In this document: piece after piece, positions 56,357 to 64,000 of the stretch | How the letters are laid out: each line of letters starts with the position of its first letter | Position numbering within the stretch: position 1 is the first letter of the stretch | Assembly: GCA_947627715.1 (NCBI GenBank) | Contig: CANQXK010000002.1 | Location: 124,001 to 188,000, forward strand | Origin: an uncultured Oscillospiraceae bacterium | GTDB taxonomy: Bacteria > Bacillota > Clostridia > Oscillospirales > Oscillospiraceae | Reading direction: 5' to 3' | Length of the DNA stretch: 64,000 nt | Notes under the pieces: model-generated | Seen by the model: only the letters and a program-made list of their open reading frames with translations | The model's database searches: none | What the model was told of the DNA's origin: nothing | Position numbers and translations under genes: made by a program

Positions 56357-57265
56357 ATGAAAGCCTTTAAGAAGTTTGTGATCGCCGCTCTTGTACTGAG
56401 CCTGTCCCTGACCTTCTTCGTATGCGGGGCCAGCGCCGACGAGACCGAGATGGCCTGGGGCGCTGCCACCGTGGACGCCACGAGCCTCAACATCCGCTCC
56501 GGCCCCGGCACCGAGTACGACCGGGTCACCGTGGTCTCCGGCGGCACCATCGTCGTCGTCATGGAGCAGACAAACGACCAGTGGTACAAGGTCAATTACA
56601 ACGGCACCGAGGGCTACGCCTCCACCGAGTACCTCACCGAAATTCTTCGGGCGGAGAATTTCAAGGCCACCGGCACCATCACCGGCGACGGCGTGCGGAT
56701 GCGCAAGGGCCACTCCACCAGCGACGAGGTGATCACCTCCTACGACACCGGCAAGACCGTGGCCATCATCGGCATCAACGAGGGCTGGTACAAGGTGGCT
56801 GAGGCCGAGGGGACCGGGTACATACGTTCCGACTACGTGAAGCTCACCGGCGGCGCTCCCAGCTACACCTCCGACCCCGCCGAGAGTTCGGATCTGGGCA
56901 CCCAGATTGCCAATTACGCGCTCCAGTTTGTGGGTTATTCCTACGTCTACGGCGAGGAATCCCCCTCCCGCGGCTTTGACTGCTCCGGCCTTACCTACTA
57001 CGTGTACAGCCAGTTCGGCTACAAGCTTGAGCGCCGCGCCTCCATGCAGTACAAATACAACGGCCGCAGCATCAGCAAGAGCGAGCTCCAGAAGGGCGAT
57101 CTGGTGTTCTTCTCCTCCAGCGGCACGGGCGTTACCCACGTGGGTATATACATAGGCAACGGGCAGTTTGTCCACGCCTCCACCTCCAAAACCGGCGTCA
57201 TCATTTCCGACCTGGGCAGCAGCTACTACACCAGGGTCTACTGGGGCGCCAAGCGCATCATCTGA
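56357..57265 (+). CDS. Secreted NlpC/P60 peptidoglycan hydrolase with two SH3b domains
   Basis: 302 residues. Signal peptide ends near ASADET. Two bacterial SH3 domains follow (about 40-95, LNIRSGPGTEYDRV; about 105-165, VRMRKGHSTSDEV), then the NlpC/P60 domain with catalytic Cys in GFDCSGLTYYVYSQFG, His in VTHVGIYIG and a third His in FVHAS. Cleaves peptide stems of peptidoglycan, usually gamma-D-Glu to diamino acid. ATG at 56357 after GGAAAGGAAG. Confidence 0.93.
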   Translation: MKAFKKFVIAALVLSLSLTFFVCGASADETEMAWGAATVDATSLNIRSGPGTEYDRVTVVSGGTIVVVMEQTNDQWYKVNYNGTEGYASTEYLTEILRAENFKATGTITGDGVRMRKGHSTSDEVITSYDTGKTVAIIGINEGWYKVAEAEGTGYIRSDYVKLTGGAPSYTSDPAESSDLGTQIANYALQFVGYSYVYGEESPSRGFDCSGLTYYVYSQFGYKLERRASMQYKYNGRSISKSELQKGDLVFFSSSGTGVTHVGIYIGNGQFVHASTSKTGVIISDLGSSYYTRVYWGAKRII

Positions 57266-57295
57266 CACCGGCGCACACTTACATAACGAGGACTG

Positions 57296-57325
57296 ATCCC
57301 GGCTCCCTGCGAGCCGGGATTTTTC
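57296..57325 (+). terminator. Terminator after the NlpC/P60 gene
   Basis: ATCCCGGCTC / GAGCCGGGAT, loop CCTGC, then five T. Confidence 0.9.
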
Positions 57326-57383
57326 CGTAGGCGGCGTTTTCCAAAAAATTTCCCGGTTTTGGGGTCGTTCACAAAGTTTTCAC

Positions 57384-57412
57384 TTGCAAGACGGGGCGCT
57401 TTCATGTATAAT
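57384..57412 (+). promoter_or_regulatory. Promoter of the foldase gene
   Basis: -35 TTGCAA (57384-57389), 17-bp spacer, -10 TATAAT (57407-57412). Confidence 0.82.
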
Positions 57413-57480
57413 AGTCGTCTGGACGCCTCTGACGTTCAAAAAGCGCATGAATGAATACAGTATAAGAAGGAATGATTCAA

Positions 57481-59046
57481 ATGAGTGAATACGTCTCCGC
57501 CAAGGCCGCGCGCCGCGCCGAGGAGGAAAAGGCCCGGAAAGAGCGCAAAAAATACAACGCCATCGTGGGCGCGGTGGCGGGAGTGATCGTCCTGATGATC
57601 CTCTTTGTGGCGCTGTTTGGTTCCAACCTCTTTTATAACGGCACCGCCGCTCTTGAGATCGGCGGCACAAAGTTCACGGTGGCCGATTTTAACTACAACT
57701 ACTTCTCCTCCTACAACAGCTATTATAACAGCGTCTACTCCTACTCCGGGACCATCGGCGACCCCAGCGCCATGCTCCCCAGCACGGAAGAGCCTCTGCG
57801 GACGCAGGCGTATCTCGGCAGCGAGGATATGACCTGGGCGGACTTCTTTGAAAACTCCGCCATCGAGCGCATGAAGAGCGTCGCCATGCTCACCAGCGCG
57901 GCCGAGGAGGAGGGCTACACCCTCTCCGACGAGGAAAAGGCCTCGGTGGAAGAGACCATCACCGGCCTCGCCGCCTCCGCCGTCTCCAACGGGTACAAGG
58001 ACCTGGACGCCTACCTCACCATCAACTACGGCAAGGGCATGACGGAGAAGGTGTTCCGTGAAAACCTGCTCCGCGACGCGCTGGCCTCCTCCTACTCCCA
58101 GCACAAGTTGGACAGCAGCACCTTCACCCAGGAGGAGCTGACCGCCTATTACGCCGAGCACGCCGATGAAAACGACTACTTCAAATTCCGTATCTACTCC
58201 TTCTCCGGCGCTGCCGTGACCGACGACGCCGACACCGAGGAGGACGAGACCCTCAGCGCCGAGGACGCCGCCGCCAAGGCACAGGCGGACGCCGACGCTT
58301 TCCTCGCCGCCGTCACCGACGAGCAGTCCTTCATCGACTACGCCGCCTCCCTGAACGAGGACACGGAGGACTACGACGCCGATTCCACCACGCTCCGCAC
58401 CAGCCAGGGCAGCTCTATCACCGAAGTCGTCAGGACGTGGCTTGTGGAGGACGGCCGGAAGGCCGGCGACAAGGCCGTCGTCAGGAGCGCCGAGGACGCC
58501 GCCATCCCCTACTATTATGTGGTCTACTACCTGGACCGTGACAACAACGCCTACAACGCCTTCAGCGGCTATTACGGCCTTGTCTCCGCCGCTCCCACGG
58601 TGGAGGGCGGGGGCGACCCGGACGCCGCCTCCCTTAAGACGTACCGCGAGGGCAACGCCAAGATGGTGCTGGACTCCTACATCGAAGCCGACGGGAAGGG
58701 CCTTGACACATTCAGCGAAGTTATCAACAACGCCACCGACCTTATTTCCGGCAGCGGCGCGCTCACCACAACGGGCATCTACGACGTTCCCCAGGTCCTG
58801 GCCGACTGGTTCTCGGACCCCGCCCGGCAGGAGGGCGACACCGAGATCCTCTACGATGAGGATTACGGCGCGTTTGTGGTCTACTTCTCCCAGATCGACG
58901 GCGTGTACGCCGACCTGCTGTCTGAGGCCAAGCTCAAGTCCGACGCCTACGACGCCTGGGAGGAAGCCCAGATGGCCAATTATGAGACCGTCACCAGGCA
59001 CTGGCAGATGGGCCTCTCCAAGAAGCTCGCCTCCATGGGCGGCTGA
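57481..59046 (+). CDS. Membrane-anchored PrsA/SurA-like foldase
   Basis: 521 residues from the ATG at 57481; the ATG three codons earlier touches the AAGGA ribosome site. A charged cytosolic head (KAARRAEEEKARKERKK), one membrane helix (about 28-50), then an outside part with SurA_N-like helices (EKVFRENLLRDALASSYS) and a region that may hold a diverged parvulin domain. Acidic and Tyr-rich. Likely helps exported proteins fold outside the membrane. No clear PPIase active-site motif is visible, so enzyme activity is doubtful. Confidence 0.72.
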   Translation: MSEYVSAKAARRAEEEKARKERKKYNAIVGAVAGVIVLMILFVALFGSNLFYNGTAALEIGGTKFTVADFNYNYFSSYNSYYNSVYSYSGTIGDPSAMLPSTEEPLRTQAYLGSEDMTWADFFENSAIERMKSVAMLTSAAEEEGYTLSDEEKASVEETITGLAASAVSNGYKDLDAYLTINYGKGMTEKVFRENLLRDALASSYSQHKLDSSTFTQEELTAYYAEHADENDYFKFRIYSFSGAAVTDDADTEEDETLSAEDAAAKAQADADAFLAAVTDEQSFIDYAASLNEDTEDYDADSTTLRTSQGSSITEVVRTWLVEDGRKAGDKAVVRSAEDAAIPYYYVVYYLDRDNNAYNAFSGYYGLVSAAPTVEGGGDPDAASLKTYREGNAKMVLDSYIEADGKGLDTFSEVINNATDLISGSGALTTTGIYDVPQVLADWFSDPARQEGDTEILYDEDYGAFVVYFSQIDGVYADLLSEAKLKSDAYDAWEEAQMANYETVTRHWQMGLSKKLASMGG

Positions 59047-59101
59047 GCGCGTCATCGCGGAAGGCGCAAGCCTCCTTTGCCTTGCATTAACTTATTCATC
59101 C

Positions 59102-59198
59102 AGTCTTTTTCCCAGGGACCTGTGCCTTGGGAAAAAGACTTTGTAGAAAAAGGGCTTTGCCCTTTTTCTACGATCTGAAGCGGCTCTATGAGCCGCTT
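59102..59198 (+). terminator. Three consecutive strong hairpins after the foldase gene
   Basis: Hairpin one: AGTCTTTTTCCC... pairs with ...GGGAAAAAGACT (59102-59140, one mismatch in 16). Hairpin two: GTAGAAAAAGGGC / GCCCTTTTTCTAC (59143-59171, perfect 13 bp). Hairpin three: AAGCGGCTC / GAGCCGCTT (59178-59198), followed by a T-rich run. Together they fill most of the 170-base gap before the decarboxylase gene. Confidence 0.65.
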
Positions 59199-59216
59199 TG
59201 CTTTTCAGGTGATGGT

Positions 59217-60599
59217 ATGACGCTTTATGAAAAACTGGAGCAAAACGCCGGGGCCGGGCGTCTGGCGATGCATATGCCGGGACACAAGCGGAACGCCGGG
59301 GCCTTCCCGTGGCTCAAGGGGCTTTGTGAACGGGACGTCACGGAGATAGAGGGCTTTGACGACCTCAACGACCCGGAGGGGCTTTTCCTCGCTCTGGAAG
59401 GGCGCATCGCGCGGCTCTGGGGCGCTTATGACAGCGTGGCGCTGGTGGGTGGGAGCACCTTGGGGATCCTGGCCTCGGTCCTCGGCGTCTTGGAGGGCGG
59501 CGGGGAGCTTCTGATGTGCCGCGCCTCCCACCGCAGCGTCTACCACGCCGCCGAGCTTGCGGACGTTCAGACCCGGTATCTCACGCCGGAGACGGACCCG
59601 GAGCTGGGCGTCCCCCTCTCCACAACGCCGGGGGAGGTCGCCGAGGCGCTGGACGCCCGGCCCGGCGTGGGGCTTGTGTGTGTCACCTCCCCCACCTACG
59701 AGGGGGTGATCAGCGACATCGCCGCCATCGCGCACGTCTGTCACGAAAGGGGGGTCCCCCTCCTTGTGGACGAGGCCCACGGGGCGCATCTCGGCTTCGG
59801 CCCCTTCCCGGCCTCCGCCGTGGCCGCCGGGGCGGACCTGGTGGTGCAGAGCCTTCATAAGACGCTGCCCGCCCTCACCCAGACCGCCGTTCTCCACATA
59901 CGCCCCGGCCTTGTGGACCCCGCGAAGATCCGCCGCCGGGTGGGGATGCTTCAGACCTCCTCCCCCTCCTATCTGCTGTCCGGCTCCATCGACGCCTGCA
60001 CAGCGTGGCTGGAAGCCAACGGGGACAGCGCCGCGAAGAGCTGGTATGCCGCGCTGTGCGAGTTCCGGGAGGGTGCGAAGGCTCTTGGGCATATCCGGCT
60101 GTGGGAGGGCCGCCGGGGGGTCCACGCCCTCGACCCCTCCAAGCTCCTGCTGGCAAGCGCCCCCGCCCTGGGGCCGGGGCTTCGCGCCAGTGGCATCGAG
60201 CCGGAGTACGTCCGGGGCGGCCTCACCCTGTGCATGACCGGCATGGGGGACACGCGGGAGAGTCTCGGCAGGCTTTTGGACGCCCTGCTCTCCCTGGACC
60301 GGGACCTCCCGTCCCCCCGGAGCGCGGCGCGCGCCACCGCCCCCCTGCCCCGTCAGGTCATGACGCTGCGCCGGGCCATGTCCGCGCCGGGCCGCCTCCT
60401 GCCCCTCTCCGCCGCCGTGGGACACGTCTCCGGCGAGTACGCCTGGGCCTATCCCCCCGGCGTCCCGCGCCTTGTGCCGGGGGAGATCATCGACGAGGGC
60501 GTCGCGGAGGCGCTGAAAGCCTCGGACAGTCTTCATTTCACCCACAAACACGGCCCGGATTCAATTTTTTGTGTTGACCTTCCGGGAAAAATAGTGTAA
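59217..60599 (+). CDS. Orn/Lys/Arg decarboxylase-family PLP protein (YaaO-like)
   Basis: 460 residues from the ATG at 59217 (AGGTGATGGT upstream). Fold-type I aminotransferase-like core: HMPGHKRNAGAF start, VTSPTYEGVISDI, VDEAHGAHLGFG and the PLP lysine in VQSLHKTLPALTQTA near residue 225. A short C-terminal domain is retained (PPGVPRLVPGE). Could decarboxylate lysine, arginine or ornithine; the substrate is not readable from sequence. The SCIFF promoter overlaps its 3' end. Confidence 0.85.
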   Translation: MTLYEKLEQNAGAGRLAMHMPGHKRNAGAFPWLKGLCERDVTEIEGFDDLNDPEGLFLALEGRIARLWGAYDSVALVGGSTLGILASVLGVLEGGGELLMCRASHRSVYHAAELADVQTRYLTPETDPELGVPLSTTPGEVAEALDARPGVGLVCVTSPTYEGVISDIAAIAHVCHERGVPLLVDEAHGAHLGFGPFPASAVAAGADLVVQSLHKTLPALTQTAVLHIRPGLVDPAKIRRRVGMLQTSSPSYLLSGSIDACTAWLEANGDSAAKSWYAALCEFREGAKALGHIRLWEGRRGVHALDPSKLLLASAPALGPGLRASGIEPEYVRGGLTLCMTGMGDTRESLGRLLDALLSLDRDLPSPRSAARATAPLPRQVMTLRRAMSAPGRLLPLSAAVGHVSGEYAWAYPPGVPRLVPGEIIDEGVAEALKASDSLHFTHKHGPDSIFCVDLPGKIV

Positions 60600-60602
60600 T
60601 AT
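60574..60602 (+). promoter_or_regulatory. Promoter of the SCIFF gene
   Basis: -35 TTGACC (60574-60579), 17-bp spacer, -10 TAATAT (60597-60602). It overlaps the end of the decarboxylase gene. Confidence 0.72.
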
Positions 60603-60637
60603 AGACACATAAGTATTCGGGAAAGGGGGATATACCC

Positions 60638-60784
60638 ATGAAAAGGATCAAGACCGTTGAGACCCGTGACCTGAAGGCCAGCGTCCAGACCGGCGGCTGC
60701 GGCGAGTGCCAGACCTCCTGCCAGTCCGCCTGCAAGACCTCCTGCGGCGTCGCCAACCAGCTGTGCGAGAAGAAGAGCAAGTAA
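60638..60784 (+). CDS. SCIFF ranthipeptide precursor (six cysteines in forty-five)
   Basis: 48 residues: starts MKRIKTVETRDLKASVQTGG, then six cysteines at 21, 24, 28, 32, 36 and 43 in a C-x2-C-x3-C-x3-C-x3-C-x6-C pattern, ending EKKSK. This is the SCIFF family found in nearly all clostridia. A radical SAM enzyme installs thioether cross-links from Cys to neighbouring residues; the mature product is linked to quorum-type signalling in Clostridium. GAAAGGGGGATAT precedes the ATG. The maturase follows after a terminator. Confidence 0.95.
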   Translation: MKRIKTVETRDLKASVQTGGCGECQTSCQSACKTSCGVANQLCEKKSK

Positions 60785-60798
60785 AAGATTGGCAAACC

Positions 60799-60834
60799 AA
60801 TACCGCTTGCGCCACAACGCAAGCGGTATTTTTT
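60799..60834 (+). terminator. Terminator/attenuator between SCIFF and its maturase
   Basis: AATACCGCTTGCG / CGCAAGCGGTATT, a perfect 13-bp stem with loop CCACAA, then four or five T. Placed 15 bases after the SCIFF stop and 12 before the maturase start, so most transcripts would carry only the peptide gene. Confidence 0.9.
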
Positions 60835-60845
60835 AGGGTGATTGT

Positions 60846-62225
60846 ATGATACATCAATATAAACTCAACGGCTTCAACATCGTTCTGGACGTGTACTCCG
60901 GCTCGGTCCACGCGGTGGACGAGGTGGCCTATGACATGATTGCCATGTACGAGACGCACACCGGGGACGAGATCGTGGACGCCATGCTCAAAAAATACGG
61001 GGACAAGCCCGACGTCACCGAGGCCGACCTCCGGGAGTGCCTGGAGGACATCCAGTCCCTCAAGGACGCGGGAAAGCTCTTCACTGAGGACGAGTACGCC
61101 GGGATGGCCTTCGATTTCAAGCGCCGCTCCAACGAGGTGAAGGCCCTGTGCCTCCACGTGGCCCACACCTGCAACCTCAACTGCTCCTACTGCTTCGCCT
61201 CCCAGGGCAAGTACCACGGGGACCGGGCGCTGATGAGCTTCGAGGTGGGCAAGCGTGCCCTGGACTTCCTCATCGAGAACTCCGGCAGCCGCCGGAATCT
61301 TGAGGTGGACTTCTTCGGCGGCGAGCCTTTGATGAACTGGCAGGTGGTGAAGGACCTGGTGGCCTACGCCCGGTCCGTTGAGGAGGAGAAGCACAAGAAA
61401 TTCCGCTTCACCCTCACCACCAACGGCGTTCTCGTGGACGACGACGTGATCGAGTTTGCCAACCGCGAGATGCACAACGTGGTCATGTCCATCGACGGCC
61501 GGCCGGAGGTCCACGACCGCTTCCGAGTGGACTACGCAGGGCGGGGAAGCTATGAGAAGGTCGTCCCCAAATTCCTGGACTTCGCCAAAAAGCGGGGCGG
61601 CCGCAGCTACTACGTCCGGGGGACCTACACCCACTACAACACCGACTTCACCAAGGACATCCTGCACCTGGCGGACCTGGGCTTCACGGAGCTTTCCATG
61701 GAGCCGGTGGTCTGCGCCCCGGACGACCCCTGCGCCCTCACAGAGGACGACCTGCCGGTGCTCTTTGAGCAGTACGAGATTTTGGCGAAGGAGATGCTGA
61801 AACGGGAGAAGGAGGGCCGCCCCTTCACCTTCTACCACTATATGATCGACCTTCAGCACGGCCCCTGCATCTACAAGCGCATCTCCGGCTGCGGCTCAGG
61901 CACGGAGTACATGGCCGTGACGCCCTGGGGGGACCTCTACCCCTGCCACCAGTTTGTGGGCGACGAAAAATACCTCATGGGCAACATCTGGGACGGCGTG
62001 ACCAACACCGCCCTCCGGGACGAATTTAAGCAGTGCAACGTCTACGCCCGGCCTGAGTGCGACAACTGTTGGGCGCGTCTCTACTGCTCCGGCGGCTGCG
62101 CCGCCAACGCCTATCACGCCGCCGGCTCCATCCGGGGCGTCTACGACTACGGCTGCCGGCTCTTCCGCAAGCGGATGGAGTGCGCCATCATGATGAAGGC
62201 GGCCAAGGCCCTGGACGGGGAGTAA
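60846..62225 (+). CDS. SCIFF thioether maturase (radical SAM/SPASM, CteB-like)
   Basis: 459 residues. N-terminal RiPP-recognition part (about 1-95), radical SAM motif CNLNCSYC (Cys109, 113, 116; CX3CX2C), FFGGEPLMNW, and a C-terminal SPASM/twitch region with many cysteines (CGSGTEYMAVTPWGDLYPCH, CDNCWARLYCSGGCAANAY) for two more 4Fe-4S clusters. It makes sactionine/ranthionine-type thioether bonds in the SCIFF peptide. No dedicated exporter or protease lies in the window. Confidence 0.94.
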   Translation: MIHQYKLNGFNIVLDVYSGSVHAVDEVAYDMIAMYETHTGDEIVDAMLKKYGDKPDVTEADLRECLEDIQSLKDAGKLFTEDEYAGMAFDFKRRSNEVKALCLHVAHTCNLNCSYCFASQGKYHGDRALMSFEVGKRALDFLIENSGSRRNLEVDFFGGEPLMNWQVVKDLVAYARSVEEEKHKKFRFTLTTNGVLVDDDVIEFANREMHNVVMSIDGRPEVHDRFRVDYAGRGSYEKVVPKFLDFAKKRGGRSYYVRGTYTHYNTDFTKDILHLADLGFTELSMEPVVCAPDDPCALTEDDLPVLFEQYEILAKEMLKREKEGRPFTFYHYMIDLQHGPCIYKRISGCGSGTEYMAVTPWGDLYPCHQFVGDEKYLMGNIWDGVTNTALRDEFKQCNVYARPECDNCWARLYCSGGCAANAYHAAGSIRGVYDYGCRLFRKRMECAIMMKAAKALDGE

Positions 62226-62316
62226 GCCGCGCGCCTGGGGCGCTTTTTCCCGCGTTTTTGTAGTCCACCCGGTTAAACTATGCTGTAACAGACCATTTGA
62301 CAAAGGAACGAAAGCA

Positions 62317-63597
62317 TTGGAACGAAACGACATTGAGCGCGCCATCCTTGTGGGGCTGGCCGCCGACAGCATGGACCAGCGCGAACGCTCCTCGGAGCTG
62401 TCCCTTGACGAGCTGGAGGCCCTTTTGGAGACCGCCGGGGGCGTCTGCTGCGGAAAGGTCCTCCAGAACAAGCGCGCCCCGGACCCGCGCAGCTTCATCG
62501 GCGAGGGCAAGGTCCGGGAGGTCAAGGAGCTTTTGGAGGCCAACGACTGCACGCTGACCGTCTTTGACAACGAGCTGTCCCCCTCCCAACTGCGGGCGCT
62601 GGAGGAGGACCTGGGCGTCCACGTCCTGGACCGCTCCCAGCTCATCCTGGACATCTTCGCCGCCCGCGCCCAGACGCGGGAGGGGCGGCTCCAGGTGGAG
62701 CTTGCCCAGTATAACTACCTCCTGCCCCGGCTCACAGGTATGTGGACGCATCTTGTGCGCCAGACGGCCTCCGGCGGCAAAAGCCCCATCGGCACCCGCG
62801 GCCCCGGCGAGACCCAGCTGGAGACCGACCGCCGGCACATAAGGCGGAAGATTCAGAAGTTGGAGGAGGAGCTGGAGTCCGTCCGGCGGGTGCGGGGCAC
62901 CCAGCGGCGGCAGCGGGAGAAAAACGGCGTGCCGGTCATCGCCCTGGTGGGCTACACCAACGCCGGGAAGTCCACCCTGTTGAACCGCCTCACCGACGCG
63001 GGCATCGCGGCCAACGACCGGCTCTTCGACACGCTGGACACCACCACCCGCAAGCTCGTCCTCGCCCCCGGCTCGGAGGCCCTGCTCTCCGACACCGTGG
63101 GCTTCATCCGCAAGCTCCCCCACCACCTGGTGGAGGCCTTCAAGGCCACCCTGGAGGAGCTGTGCTACGCCGACGTGCTCATCCACGTGATCGACGCCTC
63201 CTCCGGCGAGCGGGACGCGCAGATCGACGTGGTGCGCCGCCTGATCGTGGAGCTGGGTGCGGAGAGCACCCCCTGCATTGACGCTTACAACAAGGCCGAC
63301 CTCTGCCCGGACCCTGCGGGCATCCCCCGGTACGAGGGCGCGGTGGCCATCTCCGCAAAATCCGGCGAGGGTACGGACCGGCTCCTGGAGATGATCGCGG
63401 AGATCCTCTCCCGCGGCAAAAAGCGCGTCACCCTCACCCTCCCCTACTCCTCCGGCGGGCTTCTCGACCTTCTCCACCGGGAGGCGGAGGTACACGGGAT
63501 CGACTACTCCGACACCGGGATCGAGGTGGACGTGACCGTCAAGCCGGAACTGTGGGGCGCTGTGCGGGAATATGTGAGGTCTGACAGCCATGGATGA
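62317..63597 (+). CDS. hflX: Ribosome-associated GTPase HflX
   Basis: 426 residues from a TTG at 62317 preceded by AAAGGAACG. N-terminal HflX domain (CGKVLQNKRAPDPRSFIGEGK), Gly-rich GPGETQLETDRRHI, G-domain with GYTNAGKSTLLNRLT (G1), DTVGFIRKLPHHLVEAF (G3) and YNKADL (G4). Splits or rescues stalled ribosomes under stress. Its stop overlaps the next gene by eight bases. Confidence 0.95.
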   Translation: MERNDIERAILVGLAADSMDQRERSSELSLDELEALLETAGGVCCGKVLQNKRAPDPRSFIGEGKVREVKELLEANDCTLTVFDNELSPSQLRALEEDLGVHVLDRSQLILDIFAARAQTREGRLQVELAQYNYLLPRLTGMWTHLVRQTASGGKSPIGTRGPGETQLETDRRHIRRKIQKLEEELESVRRVRGTQRRQREKNGVPVIALVGYTNAGKSTLLNRLTDAGIAANDRLFDTLDTTTRKLVLAPGSEALLSDTVGFIRKLPHHLVEAFKATLEELCYADVLIHVIDASSGERDAQIDVVRRLIVELGAESTPCIDAYNKADLCPDPAGIPRYEGAVAISAKSGEGTDRLLEMIAEILSRGKKRVTLTLPYSSGGLLDLLHREAEVHGIDYSDTGIEVDVTVKPELWGAVREYVRSDSHG

Positions 63598-64000
63598 CTA
63601 TTTGATCCCCGCCGGCTTTGGTGAAATCGAATATGTGGAGAAGCGTTCCCGCTTCATCGGCCGGGTATGGCCGGCCTCGTCGGAGGCCGAGGCCCTGGGC
63701 CTTTTGAACGGGGTCCGGGAGAAGCACTGGGACGCCAGCCACAACGTATACGCCTACTCGATCCGAGCCTCCGGCGTCACCCGCTTCTCCGACGACGGGG
63801 AGCCCTCCGGCACCTCCGGGATGCCGGTGCTGGACGTGTTCCGCAAGGCCGGGGTCCAGGACTTCTGCTGCGTGGTGACCCGCTACTTCGGCGGCATCCT
63901 CCTGGGGGCGGGGGGTCTTGTGCGGGCCTACTCCAAGGCCGCCGCCATGGCCCTGGACGCCGCCGGGCGGGCGCGGATGACGCGGCTTTTCGACGTGTCG
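63590..64000 (+). CDS. YigZ/IMPACT family protein, 3' end cut off by the window
   Basis: 137 codons visible of about 210. ATG at 63590 (GAGGTC upstream) overlaps the hflX end by eight bases. Conserved IMPACT blocks: SRFIGRVWPASSEAEAL, HNVYAYSIR, RFSDDGEPSGTSGMPVLD and TRYFGGILLGAGGLVRAYS. The family shares a fold with eukaryotic IMPACT and may act on translation; its bacterial role is unclear. The rest, probably a DUF1949 domain, lies outside. Confidence 0.9.
   Translation, partial: MDDYLIPAGFGEIEYVEKRSRFIGRVWPASSEAEALGLLNGVREKHWDASHNVYAYSIRASGVTRFSDDGEPSGTSGMPVLDVFRKAGVQDFCCVVTRYFGGILLGAGGLVRAYSKAAAMALDAAGRARMTRLFDVS

Overview
The window looks like one chromosomal segment of a strictly anaerobic, high-GC (roughly 60-65 % by eye), low-complexity-free Firmicute, most likely a clostridial gut bacterium of the Oscillospiraceae/Ruminococcaceae type. 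Reasons: pyruvate:ferredoxin oxidoreductase, rubrerythrin, a SCIFF/ranthipeptide pair, IreB, a T-box leader, an L10 leader, the nnrD-lipoprotein-alr-mazF order, and many near-consensus sigma-A promoters (TTGACA, 17 bp, TATAAT) with strong AGGAGG-type ribosome sites. The species cannot be fixed from sequence alone. No rRNA, tRNA, CRISPR array, prophage or transposase gene was seen. LAYOUT. 1-7.5 kb: 3' end of citrate synthase, then on the minus strand cinA, an M28 peptidase, thiI, a YifB/ComM ATPase and a formate/nitrite transporter. 7.7-14.5 kb: nifJ (PFOR) with a Rex-like site on its -10, a DUF308 membrane protein divergent from a zinc-ribbon membrane protein, and a Ca/Na antiporter. 14.5-29.2 kb: a complete fructan locus, with an extracellular GH32 lipoprotein, a three-module sugar-binding-like lipoprotein, fructokinase, three coupled envelope genes, a LacI regulator, two permeases plus a binding protein (no ATPase gene), and a cytosolic GH32. 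29.3-36.3 kb: rubrerythrin, rplJL with L10 leader, nnrD, a lipoprotein, alr, a lone mazF, two unknown genes and ireB. 36.3-49.8 kb: a branched-chain amino acid operon read leftwards from a leucine-type T-box: leuA-ilvB-ilvN-ilvC-ilvD-leuC-leuD-leuB-DUF815 ATPase-ilvA-ridA. 49.8-64 kb: thrH-like phosphatase, mntP, htpG, a metal-efflux cluster (ArsR regulator, HMA protein, P1B ATPase), an NlpC/P60 hydrolase, a PrsA/SurA-like foldase, an Orn/Lys/Arg decarboxylase-family protein, SCIFF precursor and its radical SAM maturase, hflX and the start of a YigZ/IMPACT gene. HOW THE PARTS WORK TOGETHER. In the fructan locus the outside GH32 enzyme and the binding lipoprotein would cut and hold polymer, the binding protein and permeases would import oligomers, the cytosolic GH32 would release fructose, and the kinase would phosphorylate it. 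A 24-bp element (23 of 24 bases identical) lies just downstream of both main promoters and fits a shared LacI operator. MOST UNUSUAL STRUCTURE. Many gaps between genes hold a modular repeat of up to four hairpins that starts straight after a stop codon and always points the same way as the gene before it. Full or nearly full copies follow comM, nifJ, permease 2, rplL and ilvC, and fragments follow rubrerythrin and the HMA gene. Stem sequences differ between copies while pairing is kept, which suggests a selected RNA (or single-strand DNA) structure. A second structured repeat, with an even clearer compensatory stem, is nested in the nifJ copy and recurs between leuC and ilvD.
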